Positions 42,795-51,857 of a stretch of DNA of 64,000 nt are shown piece by piece (the first letter of the stretch is position 1; each line of letters begins with the position of its first letter). A program made the translations under genes and the position numbers. Below the pieces are notes generated by a model. It saw only the letters and a program-made list of their open reading frames with translations. It was not told the origin of the DNA and did not search any database. The stretch is from Gloeobacter violaceus PCC 7421 (GTDB lineage: Bacteria > Cyanobacteriota > Cyanobacteriia > Gloeobacterales > Gloeobacteraceae): contig NC_005125.1 in assembly GCF_000011385.1 (NCBI RefSeq), positions 2,294,001 through 2,358,000 of the forward strand. The letters are read 5' to 3'.

Positions 42795-43904
42795 TCAATG
42801 GCGGTCCAGGAGGCGTTTACGGCAAGATTCGAGCAAGGGTCGCTCGATATAGCTGTAGCAGGCGCACCCGAGGCCGAGGCCGAGCGCACCGACCGGGAGC
42901 ATCGTCCAAGAAGCGCCGAAGCCCAGTTTGACGAGGAGGCGGGTGAGGGCGGAGATGACCGGGGCATGCACCAGATAGATCGAATAGGAAGCATCTCCGA
43001 AGTATTTCCAGAGAAAAGGCACCCTGACGTTGCCTTTGAGATCGATGGCAGCGGCGCCGAAGAGCACAAAGGCGGCGGGCAGCCCGAATCCGAAGACCCG
43101 GACAAACTTCACCTGCTGCCAGGCCCAGGCGGCCGGCTCGCCCCCGGTCATACCGCCGCCCAGCACCGACAAGAGCACCGGAATAGCCAGAAGCCCCAAT
43201 CCCAGGACCAGGACGGCACCGCCCGCGGCGATCGCCCGCTCGCGGTAACGGACCAGCCCATAGGCGACAACGCATCCGAAGCAAAACTCCAGCCGCAAAT
43301 CGCCGAAGACCAGTTCAATCAGATCCGTTCCCGTCGGGGTTACCGGAGCACTCACGTAGGCGGCGCCTTTGGAAGCGAGCCAGGCTGCGGCAATGAGCGG
43401 CAACGCCACGGGCGGTTTGCACCAGATCACCAGGGCAAACAGCAAGTAGAAGCCGACCTCATAGCTGAGGGTCCAACTGCCGGTGAGCACCGGTTCCGGT
43501 TGGGGCAGCAGCAGCACCGAGGCTGTGATCACTTCCCAGCTGAGCCGGCCGGCCCCCTGGCCCGGCGACAGCGAGAAAAAGACCAGTACCGCACCCATTA
43601 CCACCCAGTAGATGGGATAGATGCGCACGAACCGCCGCAGCAAAAAGGCCCCGGGGCCGGCGTCCGGTTTGACAAGATACAGATAGGCCAGGATGAAGCC
43701 GCTCAGGACAAAAAAGAGATCCACCCCCGCCCAACCGCAGGCAAACGCCCCACCCAAAAAGCGCTGCCCCAGCCGCTCGAAGAACATCCGATCGACGTGG
43801 TAGCCCAGCACCGCCAGGGAGGCAACCCCCCGCAACACCTGGACGAGGATAAGTTTGTCCTGCCGGTTGACAGGTGGGGAGAGAGCAGGAGATTGCAGCT
43901 GCAT
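42795..43904 (-). CDS. Acyltransferase 3 family membrane protein (OafA/WecH-like)
   Basis: A 369-residue integral membrane protein with about ten helices. Conserved acyltransferase-3 motifs are VLRGVASLAVLGYHV, GWAGVDLFFVLSGFILAYLY, RFVRIYPIYWV and SYSIYLVHAPV. Such proteins O-acetylate surface polysaccharides from acetyl-CoA. It stands apart from the following gene by a 250-bp gap rich in small hairpins. It is a second membrane acyltransferase besides the 38140-40662 fusion. Confidence 0.9.
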   Translation of the reverse strand: MQLQSPALSPPVNRQDKLILVQVLRGVASLAVLGYHVDRMFFERLGQRFLGGAFACGWAGVDLFFVLSGFILAYLYLVKPDAGPGAFLLRRFVRIYPIYWVVMGAVLVFFSLSPGQGAGRLSWEVITASVLLLPQPEPVLTGSWTLSYEVGFYLLFALVIWCKPPVALPLIAAAWLASKGAAYVSAPVTPTGTDLIELVFGDLRLEFCFGCVVAYGLVRYRERAIAAGGAVLVLGLGLLAIPVLLSVLGGGMTGGEPAAWAWQQVKFVRVFGFGLPAAFVLFGAAAIDLKGNVRVPFLWKYFGDASYSIYLVHAPVISALTRLLVKLGFGASWTMLPVGALGLGLGCACYSYIERPLLESCRKRLLDRH

Positions 43905-43932
43905 CGTCGGTTGTAGATAGAAGGTGTAAAAA

Positions 43933-44442
43933 TCAAAGCGGCCGGTGGCTGAAGCGGCGCTGGGCAGTCAAGCGAAACTGAGAAGCACTGAGGGTCAAAG
44001 ACCGCGAGCGCGTCGATTTGAGGGTGACTTTGAGGCGGTAGCGTACCGTGTCGTAAACCACTTTGTAGGAGACATCGATGCCGCACTCACTGGCAAGCCA
44101 CTCCTGGATTTGCTTATAACTTTTGAAGGCATCCGGCTGCTTGAGCCGCTCTTTGAGCTTTTCGAGCACTTCCCCCTGGATGTCGGCGGGTCTGCCGCTG
44201 CTTCTTTGGGTGCGGGTGAGGCCCGCGATCCCGTCGCTGCGGTAGATCTGCAACCAGCGAAAGACCGTCGAGGTGCTGCGGCCCACCACCGCCGCGAGCC
44301 CCTGCTCGGTCGTGACGATCCCGGTCTTGTAGAGGTACAACACCTGAATGCGTTCTTTGACTTCGCTGGAGGCGCGCTGGCGCAGTAAAGCTCTCAGCTC
44401 CTCGGCGCTCTCTTGGATTTCGATGCGGTTCGCGCGTGGCAT
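43933..44442 (-). pseudogene. IS630-family transposase remnant (helix-turn-helix part only)
   Basis: The 169-codon frame starts normally (MPRANRIEIQESAEELRALLR) and has the IS630 N-terminal HTH (VVGRSTSTVFRWLQIYRSDGI) and the YKVVYDTVRYRLK segment. Where the DDE catalytic domain should begin, the frame turns into an unrelated Ser/Arg-rich tail and stops. No catalytic remnant could be found in other frames downstream, and no flanking inverted repeats were seen. It is a 3'-truncated insertion relic within the polysaccharide locus. Confidence 0.75.
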
Positions 44443-44553
44443 ATCGGCCTTTCAGAACGCCAGTATTCAGTCAGTGACAGATAAAAAACATGGACCCATG
44501 CAGGAGCAAGGACGCGCGAAGGTGGGCGCACCGGTGTTGTCGGGAAAGGATTT

Positions 44554-45207
44554 TTAGTAAGCGCCGCTGCGCCTGAGGACCACCAGCAGCGTGCGCAGCA
44601 AGATCGACAGGTCAAGGGCAAAAGTCCAGTGCTCGACATACTCGCAGTCGAGCTTCAACATCTGCTCGAAGCTCAAGGCACTGCGCCCGGAAACCTGCCA
44701 GGGGCCGGTGATCCCCGGCAGGACGCCCAGACGCCGCTCGAAGGCTTCGCGGTCGTATTCGAGCGCCCGCTCGCAGTCGCGCAGTTGCAGCGGCCGGGGA
44801 CCGACCAGGCTCATGTGTCCCTGCAGCACATTGAACAGTTGCGGCAACTCATCGAGGCTGGTGGAGCGCAAGAGGCGGCCGGTGCGCGTCACGCGCGGAT
44901 CGCACTTGAGTTTGAACAGCACGCCCCCTTCGGACTCGTTGAGTGCTTCGAGGTCTTTGAGGCGCGCTTCGGCATCGACCGCCATGGTCCGAAATTTCCA
45001 AACCCGGAAGGTGCGGCCACCCAGACCCTTGCGCTCCTGGCGAAAGAAGACCGGACCGGGCGAGTCGAGGAGGATCGCCAGGGCAGTCAGCAGCAGCAAA
45101 GGCGCCAGCAACAGCACCCCCAGCCCGGCTGCGCCGTAATCGAGCACCCGTTTGGCCAGAAACTGTACAGGCGGGCGACGCCGATTCGCTCGTTGAATGG
45201 CAATCAT
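44554..45207 (-). CDS. Polyprenyl-phosphate sugar-1-phosphate transferase (WbaP-like)
   Basis: Starts repeat-unit synthesis by moving hexose-1-phosphate onto undecaprenyl phosphate. The 217-residue short form has one N-terminal membrane segment (VLLLAPLLLLTALAILL) and the catalytic part VFFRQERKGLGGRTFRVWKF in pieces, LRSTSLDELPQLFNVL, SLVGPRPLQLR and GITGPWQVSGRS. The ATG at 45207 has a caggaa site upstream. It lacks the N-terminal four-helix module seen in full-length WbaP. Confidence 0.9.
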   Translation of the reverse strand: MIAIQRANRRRPPVQFLAKRVLDYGAAGLGVLLLAPLLLLTALAILLDSPGPVFFRQERKGLGGRTFRVWKFRTMAVDAEARLKDLEALNESEGGVLFKLKCDPRVTRTGRLLRSTSLDELPQLFNVLQGHMSLVGPRPLQLRDCERALEYDREAFERRLGVLPGITGPWQVSGRSALSFEQMLKLDCEYVEHWTFALDLSILLRTLLVVLRRSGAY

Positions 45208-45246
45208 GGTGATTCCTGTGTGCAAAACTTTGAGCTTGCAGGGCCG

Positions 45247-46185
45247 TCAAGGAGAAAGAATGGAACGCAGTTTTCGGGCGAAGGTGGCGACTTCGCGGTA
45301 GGTATCGGCGGACAAATATTGGTGCATGGCGATGGCGGCGGTGAGCCGTAGGCTCGGGGAGCATCGCCATAGCCGCGGGCAGTGGGCTACCGCGCGGCTG
45401 CGCCAGTTCCAGGCCTCGACGCTCTCGCCGCGCTCCAGGGCTTTCCAGCCTAGATACAGGTAAATGCGTCCATAACACTCCGCCTTCAGATGCCGCAGAT
45501 GCTCAGGTCCGCGCTCGAAGGCTTTGTCCATCACCCTGAGCAGGCCGGCTTCGGAACTTTTTTTGGATTTGCACTGGGGATGGCGCCGGTAGCGCATCAA
45601 CGGCTCGCGCAATACCGCAAAGGCATAATCGCCTGCGAGGCGCAGCCACATCTCCCAGTCCTCGGCAAAGCGCAATTCGAGATCAAAAAGCCCGACGCGC
45701 TCGAAGCACTGGCGCCGCACCATGGCTGCGCTGGGGTAGATGTTGTTGGCCCGCACCAACTGCGGCCAGACCATTCCCTCGTCGCCGGGGCGGTAGAGGC
45801 TGCCGGTGGGCTCGCCATCTTGATCGATCACCTGCACCCAGGTGTAGACCAGTCCCACCTCCGGACGGGCGTCCAGGCAGGCGACCTGGCGCTCCAGTTT
45901 GGTGGGTTCCCACAGATCGTCCGCGTCCAAAAAGGCGATGTATTCGCCCCGGGCCTCACGGATGGCCGCGTTGCGGGCCGCCGCCGCGCCCTGGTTTTTT
46001 TGTTCGAGCAGACGCACGCGCCGATCGGCGATCGTGCGCACCCAGTCGGCGGTCCCATCGGTGCTCTCATCGTCGACGATGAGCACCTCAAAATCGCCGA
46101 ACGACTGGGCCAGGGCACTAGCCACGGTCTGGGGCAGATAGCGCAGGGCGTTAAATGCCGGAATAATCACAGAGACTTTGGGCAT
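45247..46185 (-). CDS. Glycosyltransferase family 2
   Basis: A 312-residue GT-A enzyme. The N-terminus VSVIIPAFNALRYLPQTV, the nucleotide site EVLIVDDESTDGT and the DXD-type FLDADDLWEP are typical of GT2. A further RFAEDWEMWLRLAG segment is a conserved acceptor-side motif. The ATG at 46185 starts directly at the domain. It lies 39 bp before the sugar transferase and 9 bp after another GT2, in one operon. Confidence 0.92.
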   Translation of the reverse strand: MPKVSVIIPAFNALRYLPQTVASALAQSFGDFEVLIVDDESTDGTADWVRTIADRRVRLLEQKNQGAAAARNAAIREARGEYIAFLDADDLWEPTKLERQVACLDARPEVGLVYTWVQVIDQDGEPTGSLYRPGDEGMVWPQLVRANNIYPSAAMVRRQCFERVGLFDLELRFAEDWEMWLRLAGDYAFAVLREPLMRYRRHPQCKSKKSSEAGLLRVMDKAFERGPEHLRHLKAECYGRIYLYLGWKALERGESVEAWNWRSRAVAHCPRLWRCSPSLRLTAAIAMHQYLSADTYREVATFARKLRSILSP

Positions 46186-46194
46186 CGCTTTACC

Positions 46195-47037
46195 TCAGGC
46201 GAGGGCGCGCTTGTATTTGAGCCGCAGGGCGAGGGCGGCCTTGAGGGTCAGCAGTGGAAAAGGACCGTACAGACGGGTTAGCCGCAAAAAGTGGTGCTTG
46301 GCCAGCCAGAGGATCAGCCGGTGCTTTTCGATGAGCAGATGCGTACCGGTCTTGGTAACCGACAGGTTGTGGATCCGGTAGTAATAAGAAGGGACATCAA
46401 AGCCTTTGATGCGGTAGCCCTGCAGAGCGCACCAGATGATCGCCGCCGCATCGGTGAGTTTGTTGTCGATATGGGGCAATTGCCGGATGAGCGGCGTGCG
46501 CAGCACAAAGCCGGGCCAGTTGCCGTAGTGGGAAGGGTAAGTGGAAAGCCAGATGGCGATCCATTGCCACCAGGCGTCCTCGCGGGGCGCAAGCACCCAA
46601 TTGAGAAATTGGCCTTTTTCGTGACCGTCGACGTCGATGATCACCGCATCGCTCGCGGTCATGCCGCGATCCTCGCCGCCTTCGAGCCAGGCGAGCGCCT
46701 GCTCCAGGTGGTGGGGCATCCAGATGTCGTCGTCGTTGTGGACGGCGACGAAGGGTGTCTCCACCTCCTGCAGTGCCGCCTGAAAGTGCCCCATGACCGT
46801 CAGCTTGCCGCTGCGGCGGACGTAGGCCACCTCGTGGTGCGGGTGGGCTGCGGCAAATTGGCGGGTCATCTCGGCGTTGGCCCGGGCGCAGGCCGGATCG
46901 CTGGAGTTGTCCGAGAGCACCAGCCGCCAGCGCCGCTCCGTCTGGAGGGCGACCGAGCGCAGGGTATGGGGCAGAAAGTGCGGACGGTCGCGCGCAAACA
47001 GCAGCACGGTGACCACCGCATCAGTAGCAGATTTCAC
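46195..47037 (-). CDS. Glycosyltransferase family 2
   Basis: A GT-A protein of 280 residues with VVTVLLFARDRPHFLPHTL, the nucleotide site WRLVLSDNSSD and the metal motif HNDDDIWMP. The GTG at 47037 is preferred (gagg site upstream), but a GTG at 47061 is also possible. The middle part is less conserved, with many Trp residues (WWQWIAIWL). It acts in cytoplasmic assembly of the repeat unit. Donor and linkage unknown. Confidence 0.85.
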   Translation of the reverse strand: MKSATDAVVTVLLFARDRPHFLPHTLRSVALQTERRWRLVLSDNSSDPACARANAEMTRQFAAAHPHHEVAYVRRSGKLTVMGHFQAALQEVETPFVAVHNDDDIWMPHHLEQALAWLEGGEDRGMTASDAVIIDVDGHEKGQFLNWVLAPREDAWWQWIAIWLSTYPSHYGNWPGFVLRTPLIRQLPHIDNKLTDAAAIIWCALQGYRIKGFDVPSYYYRIHNLSVTKTGTHLLIEKHRLILWLAKHHFLRLTRLYGPFPLLTLKAALALRLKYKRALA

Positions 47038-47063
47038 AGCTAGAACCTCGCGAGACAACACAC

Positions 47064-48518
47064 TTAACCGCGCTTGACCAGCGGTGCAACGATGTACAAT
47101 TTGGCGTCTTTGACCACATTGATCACTTCTTCGGAGACCCCGTAGCGACCGCCGTAGGGCTCCAGTTCCCGGTTGCTGAGCTGGCCTTTAAAGTCCATGT
47201 CGCGCCGGCCCGAGTCGTCGCACATCCAGCCGTAGTTCTGCATCGCCTCCAGCAACCGGAACGCCGGCAGCGACAGTTTCTTCTCGCGGTACATCTTCTG
47301 TAAATCGAGGCTCGGATCGAGCTGCAGCAGCATGCCGTAGGGGATCAAGCCGCCGTTGAACCCGTCGATGGTGTGATCCCAGTTGCGGCCCGGGTAGATG
47401 GCGGCCTTCCACAACTTGCGGCCGCTGGCGCGCGACGGCCCCCCGACGACGTGGCGGATCGGTTCGTTGGGGTTGGTCAACTCTCCTGGACGGATGAGCT
47501 TGGGCAGATCCGCCATATTGGCGGCATTGACGCCGCCGCGGTCGCCCAGGCCCGACAGCTGTTCGGTGACGATGTAATCGCCTGTCCAGTTGCCCAGTCG
47601 GGTGCCCAGGGTCGGATCGTCGCACTGTTCGTAGGCGTGCCAGGTGTAGGTCGCTTGTTTGGTGGCATCGTCGATCCAGATGACGACGCGATCAGCGGCG
47701 TTGCGCGGCACTCCATAGGCCGCTACGCCTGCGACGTTGTTGCCGACCAGGCGAAAATTCTCAGCATCCGGGATGCGCGTAGTGGTGTTCCAGCGTCTGT
47801 CGCGGTGGAGCACCGGACATTCGAGGCCCAAAAGCCGACCGTTGGGCCGGTTTTTTTCAAGGTTCATCTTTGGCTTGGGCATCTTGGCGCGCCGCTCGAT
47901 CTGGCGCACCGGATCGCCGGCGCGGCCAATCACCAGGCCGATGCCGTAGCCGAAGGACCCGTCGCCTACAGGCCCCAGCGTCGAGATGTGGCTGGTTTGG
48001 AAGTAGTCTTTGACAGGAAATTCCAGCTTCGGCCAGTTTTTGGGGATGCGCTGGTAGAAGGGGCTATCCACCGAGTAGGGCATGCGGTAGTCCCCCGCGA
48101 GCGGCTCGGGGGTGCGCTTGCTCCAGCTTTGGGGCAACAGCGGGATCGTCTCCTGGCTGGTGAGGCTGATATCGAAGCCGTTGTCTTTGTAAAACTGGGT
48201 AATTTTCAGCCGGGCGGCGGCAATTTCGGGGTCGAGGGGAAAATCGGGTTTGGTGCGCTCGAAGATCTCCTGCGCTGACCGGGTGCGGGAGGTGGGCTGG
48301 ATCGGGTAAGTGCTCAGTTCGGTTGAAAAACCGGGCTTCTCCGGCGCCGGCCCCAGGGTGACGACGGGGGCCGGCGGCGGCCCTAAAGCCTGCAGCAGGG
48401 TGTTGCCGGGAGCTTCAGGTGCTTTGGGCGGGACGGGAACGATTAGTTTTTGGGCGTAGGCCCCGGCGGCGATGAGGCTCGCCGCCGCGATCACCGCCCC
48501 AGCCAGTGCTTTGCGCAT
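47064..48518 (-). CDS. Secreted protein of unknown function in the polysaccharide locus
   Basis: The 484-residue precursor has a Sec signal (MRKALAGAVIAAASLIAAGAYA) and a Pro-rich start of the mature part. The rest contains a probable catalytic or lectin-like body (NWPKLEFPVKDYFQTSH, VVIWIDDATKQATYTWHAYEQ in parts, GLIPYGMLLQLDP, MQNYGWMCDDSG). The last segments recall uncharacterised secreted proteins of actinobacteria ('IPYGARLRL…YGMILADNGG' type). I cannot assign a function. The place between glycosyltransferases suggests action on the exported polymer. Confidence 0.65.
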   Translation of the reverse strand: MRKALAGAVIAAASLIAAGAYAQKLIVPVPPKAPEAPGNTLLQALGPPPAPVVTLGPAPEKPGFSTELSTYPIQPTSRTRSAQEIFERTKPDFPLDPEIAAARLKITQFYKDNGFDISLTSQETIPLLPQSWSKRTPEPLAGDYRMPYSVDSPFYQRIPKNWPKLEFPVKDYFQTSHISTLGPVGDGSFGYGIGLVIGRAGDPVRQIERRAKMPKPKMNLEKNRPNGRLLGLECPVLHRDRRWNTTTRIPDAENFRLVGNNVAGVAAYGVPRNAADRVVIWIDDATKQATYTWHAYEQCDDPTLGTRLGNWTGDYIVTEQLSGLGDRGGVNAANMADLPKLIRPGELTNPNEPIRHVVGGPSRASGRKLWKAAIYPGRNWDHTIDGFNGGLIPYGMLLQLDPSLDLQKMYREKKLSLPAFRLLEAMQNYGWMCDDSGRRDMDFKGQLSNRELEPYGGRYGVSEEVINVVKDAKLYIVAPLVKRG

Positions 48519-48556
48519 GGCGTGAGCTCCTTGTGCGTGAGGGTTTTTAATGGGTA

Positions 48557-49495
48557 TCAGCCGAACAGCGAGCCGGTGAGCCCTGCGACTTTTTTCAAGG
48601 CGGCCTGCGGCACCTGGGTGAGCAAATCCCGCACCAGCCCCTTACCGTTCCAGAGGCTCCACTCGCACATATGCATGTAGCAGGCCAGCCGTTCGAAGGC
48701 GTTCATGCGGGCGCGGTGCACCGATTTGAGGTACTCCCCGAGCCACACCCAGTTCACCGGGAGGATGCGGTCTTTCTGATTCGGATTGAACCACTTGTCC
48801 ACCTCGCGGATGGTGCGGTGGGCGAGCACAGAGCGCTGGGGATGATCCCGGCGGAAAAACAGCCGCTCGGGCAACTCGTAATACTCGCCGTACAGAGCTA
48901 GTTCGGCAAGCATCACCCGGTCGGAAGACGGATAGCTGGCAATCAGCCGGGTCTGCTTGAGGGCTGCTGTGCGCATCAGCCCAAAGAGCGGGTTGCTGAA
49001 GGCCGATTGCCGGTAGAAACAGTGCAACACATGCCGGAAACGGGTGTGGGAGTGCTGTGAGTGGCAGTCGAAGTGCACCCGATCGTCTTTGATCGGGTGG
49101 CCCTGGGCGTCGATGAAGCAGGTGCTCGCGTAGCAGACGACCACGCCCGGTTCGCGGTCGAGCACCTCCACGCAGCGCTCGATGAGGGCAGGAGCACAGA
49201 CATCGTCGTGGTGCGCCCATTTGAAGTATTCGCTGTTGCTGAGGCGAACCACCTCGCTCTGGCTGTAGGCCGCCCCGAGGTTTTTGTCGCTGCGGTAGAG
49301 GCGGATGCGCCGGTCGTGCTTGGCGTAGGCGTGGCAGATCGCCGGCGTCCGATCGGTAGAACCGTTGTCGAAGATGAGGATATCGAGGTCTGTAAAAGTC
49401 TGGTGGATCACCGATTCGAGGGCCTGTTCGAGATAATCGGCGCCGTTGTATACCGGGATGCCGATCGTGACGCGGGGCGGGTGGTGCTGGTCCAT
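48557..49495 (-). CDS. Glycosyltransferase family 2
   Basis: The 312-residue GT-A enzyme begins VTIGIPVYNGADYLEQAL, has the nucleotide site DILIFDNGSTDRT, and the metal motif WAHHDDVCAP. The C-terminal region (RSVLAHRTIREVDKWF…) resembles GT2 enzymes of capsule loci. The start ATG at 49495 is placed by domain onset; an upstream open frame to 49909 has no domain and no good ribosome-binding site. Donor unknown. Confidence 0.9.
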   Translation of the reverse strand: MDQHHPPRVTIGIPVYNGADYLEQALESVIHQTFTDLDILIFDNGSTDRTPAICHAYAKHDRRIRLYRSDKNLGAAYSQSEVVRLSNSEYFKWAHHDDVCAPALIERCVEVLDREPGVVVCYASTCFIDAQGHPIKDDRVHFDCHSQHSHTRFRHVLHCFYRQSAFSNPLFGLMRTAALKQTRLIASYPSSDRVMLAELALYGEYYELPERLFFRRDHPQRSVLAHRTIREVDKWFNPNQKDRILPVNWVWLGEYLKSVHRARMNAFERLACYMHMCEWSLWNGKGLVRDLLTQVPQAALKKVAGLTGSLFG

Positions 49496-49640
49496 GGAGT
49501 GTCTCCAGGGGGGAATCAAGGGGTGGAAGGGACCGTGGGCATCGATGGGCATTGGGGTGTACAGGCTGAAAACCTGAGACCCGGCGCCCCGGCGCCGGGT
49601 TGCACCCGAAGAAACTGCAGTAAACTCTCCCAGGGCTTCG

Positions 49641-50591
49641 TCACCGCTGGGAGGATGTGGCGGCGGGGGCAAGCCAATCGGGCAAGTTGGTGTAGCTGCG
49701 GCGATGCAACAGAGCTGCCAACCGCTGATTGTAGGGAGCATAAATCGCCTGCAGGCAGGTACGGGCCTTCTGCGACATACGCTCTTCAAAGGGTTGGCCG
49801 TTGAAGTGGAAGTACACCCGACGCAGCGCGTCTTTGAGAAAAGGATAGGAGCGCAAAAAACGCTCGAACTTGCGGTTCCACTGGAGTGCCGCTTTATGCA
49901 GAAAGGCATTTTTATAGTTGACGGTTTTATTCTCGACGGTGAGTGCTGGAGGGATGAACGGTTCGATGCCCAGCCAGGTATAAATTTTGTTCAACAAAGC
50001 CAGAGGTTCGCGCTTGAGTTCGTCAAAAAAATAGACCCGCAAATCGTCGCCGAACACGTCGTACCACTCCTCCAGATAGTCGGTGTAGAAGCCGCCGCGC
50101 ACCCCCCAGAACTTGTGGTTGGTCTGGATGCGGACTTGCTCCTCGGGCATCGCCACGCACAGTTCGATATAGCGATCAAAATCGATCTCGCTGTCGAGAA
50201 AGAACATCGCCTTCTCGAAGTGATAAAACGAAAACAGCCGCTCCACCGGCTCGCGCAAGACGATCATTACCCGGGTAGGTCCCAGGGTGCTCCGGATGGC
50301 CTGGGCCACCTTGCGCCCGCCGTCGAAGTAGCCGGGGGTCGCCTCCATCGCGTAGCGCTCGCCGCTGTAGTGCTTGAAGTTGAAGTGGTACTGCTCGATG
50401 GGTGCAATCGGTTTGTCGTAGCGCAGCGGCAGAAAGTAGCAGGTCTCCTTTTTGCTCGAGGCGCACACCTCCGGGTGCTGGGCCATGTAGGTGTGCAGCG
50501 AAGTGGTTCCGGCTTTCATCACACCGGCAATCACCAGATTCGGAAGCACACCGGCCTCGGTGCGCACGGGGTAACTACGAGTCTGAGCCAT
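49641..50591 (-). CDS. PAPS-dependent sulfotransferase
   Basis: A 316-residue sulfotransferase of the Sulfotransfer_1/heparan-type group. The PAPS 5'-phosphosulfate loop is GVMKAGTTSLHTYMAQHP (about 23-40). The 3'-phosphate site is VLREPVERLFSFYHF. The ending FNGQPFEERMSQKARTCLQ in parts is also typical. The ATG at 50591 is chosen because the open frame further upstream is only an out-of-frame reading of the next gene. It should add sulfate to a sugar residue of the polymer, a feature often seen in cyanobacterial exopolysaccharides. Confidence 0.9.
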   Translation of the reverse strand: MAQTRSYPVRTEAGVLPNLVIAGVMKAGTTSLHTYMAQHPEVCASSKKETCYFLPLRYDKPIAPIEQYHFNFKHYSGERYAMEATPGYFDGGRKVAQAIRSTLGPTRVMIVLREPVERLFSFYHFEKAMFFLDSEIDFDRYIELCVAMPEEQVRIQTNHKFWGVRGGFYTDYLEEWYDVFGDDLRVYFFDELKREPLALLNKIYTWLGIEPFIPPALTVENKTVNYKNAFLHKAALQWNRKFERFLRSYPFLKDALRRVYFHFNGQPFEERMSQKARTCLQAIYAPYNQRLAALLHRRSYTNLPDWLAPAATSSQR

Positions 50592-50608
50592 AGGAATACA
50601 CCAGCCTG

Positions 50609-50638
50609 AAGGAATAAGAACAGAAGGAATAAGAACAG
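50609..50638. repeat. Perfect 15-bp tandem repeat upstream of the sulfotransferase start
   Basis: Two adjacent copies of aaggaataagaacag (50609-50623 and 50624-50638) fill most of the 59-bp gap between the GT4 stop and the sulfotransferase ATG. On the coding strand it reads as pyrimidine-rich sequence, so it changes the spacing rather than supplying a ribosome-binding site. Confidence 0.85.
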
Positions 50639-50650
50639 AGCAACGGTGGA

Positions 50651-51835
50651 CTATTTGTTCAGAGCGGACGGCGAGTCGGTCTGGACCGACAGTTGGAGCG
50701 GATCCGGCCGGGTGCGCTCCAGCAGCGTCCGGTAAACCTGCAGCGTCTGCTCGGCGATGCGATCCCAATCGTGGTGGATGCGCACGTAGCGCCGGGCGCT
50801 GCGGGCCATGGCCGCCAGTTGCTGGGGGTGCTCGATGGCCCACTGCAGGCTGTTGCGGCAGGCTTCGGCGTCCCCGGCCGCAAAGAGCAGGCCCCGGCCG
50901 CCGTAGGTGAGCTGTTGGTGGACCGGCAGGTCGCTGGCGACGACGGGCACGCACTCCTGCATCGCCTCGAGCATCACCAGCGGCAGCCCCTCCAGATCCG
51001 AAGGCAGCACAAAAAGCCCCGCCCCGCGGATCATCTCCGCCAGATTCGCCCCCCCCAACTGGCCGCAAAAATGCACCCCCCCGCCCTCGCCCAGGCGGGC
51101 CAATTCGGCGGCGTAGGCGCCGGTGTCGCTGCTGCCGCCCACGATCACCAGCTGCCATCCCTCCGGCTTGAGCGCTTTGAACGCTTCGATGAGCAGGTCG
51201 GGCCGCTTCTCGGGCACCAGCCGCCCCACGAACAGCAAGTAGCGCCCCGGGCACAGGCCCAGCGAAGCGACAAACGGAAAATCCGGGTCGGACTCGCAGA
51301 TGCTGGCGGCGGCGTTGGGGATGTACACCGGTGTGCGGCCGTAGGTGGCGGCAAAGTACGACTGCAGTTCCTGGGAGACGACAATCAGCTCGTGGGCAAA
51401 GTGCACGCCGTTGCGCTCCCCCTGGTGCAACAAAGCGCTGGCCGCGCGGCTCCACTTGGAGCGCTGCCAGTCGAGGCCGTGGCAGGTGACCACCACCCGC
51501 GCCGGTGAGAGCAAACGGGGCAGAGCACTAAATAGGGCCGGGCCGACGGCATGGAAGTGGACGATGTCGTAGCGGCGCAGACAGGCCCAGAGCGTTCCCA
51601 ACGCCGAGGTCCACAGGGCGTCGAACCCCTTGACGGGCACCCCGGGTAGAGGAAACACCCGCACCCCCTGGCACTCGTAGTGGCCGGCGGCGGCCGGGCG
51701 GGTGTAGGTGGAACGGGCGTAGATATCCACCGCGTGGCCGAGCCGCACCAGCCGCGCGTAAATTTCTTCGCAGTGGCGCTCGATACCGCCTTGGGCGGCG
51801 GGCAGGCCCTTCGAACCGATGACGGCGATTTTCAT
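50651..51835 (-). CDS. Glycosyltransferase family 4
   Basis: A 394-residue GT-B enzyme. It begins KIAVIGSKGLPAAQGGIERH, has the DXH-type turn in YDIVHFHAVGPALF, and the C-terminal GT4 site YLLFVGRLVPEKRPDLLIEA and PSDLEGLPLVMLEAM (the EX7E pattern). The related group includes rhamnosyl- and mannosyltransferases. The ATG at 51835 begins the Rossmann fold. Donor sugar cannot be named. Confidence 0.92.
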   Translation of the reverse strand: MKIAVIGSKGLPAAQGGIERHCEEIYARLVRLGHAVDIYARSTYTRPAAAGHYECQGVRVFPLPGVPVKGFDALWTSALGTLWACLRRYDIVHFHAVGPALFSALPRLLSPARVVVTCHGLDWQRSKWSRAASALLHQGERNGVHFAHELIVVSQELQSYFAATYGRTPVYIPNAAASICESDPDFPFVASLGLCPGRYLLFVGRLVPEKRPDLLIEAFKALKPEGWQLVIVGGSSDTGAYAAELARLGEGGGVHFCGQLGGANLAEMIRGAGLFVLPSDLEGLPLVMLEAMQECVPVVASDLPVHQQLTYGGRGLLFAAGDAEACRNSLQWAIEHPQQLAAMARSARRYVRIHHDWDRIAEQTLQVYRTLLERTRPDPLQLSVQTDSPSALNK

Positions 51836-51857
51836 GGGAGGAGAAGAGGTGAGGGGA

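Noticed and set aside
50592-51455. An N-terminal extension of the sulfotransferase into the GT4 gene
   Set aside because: This part reads the GT4 gene in the wrong frame. The sulfotransferase PAPS loop begins about 23 residues after the ATG at 50591.
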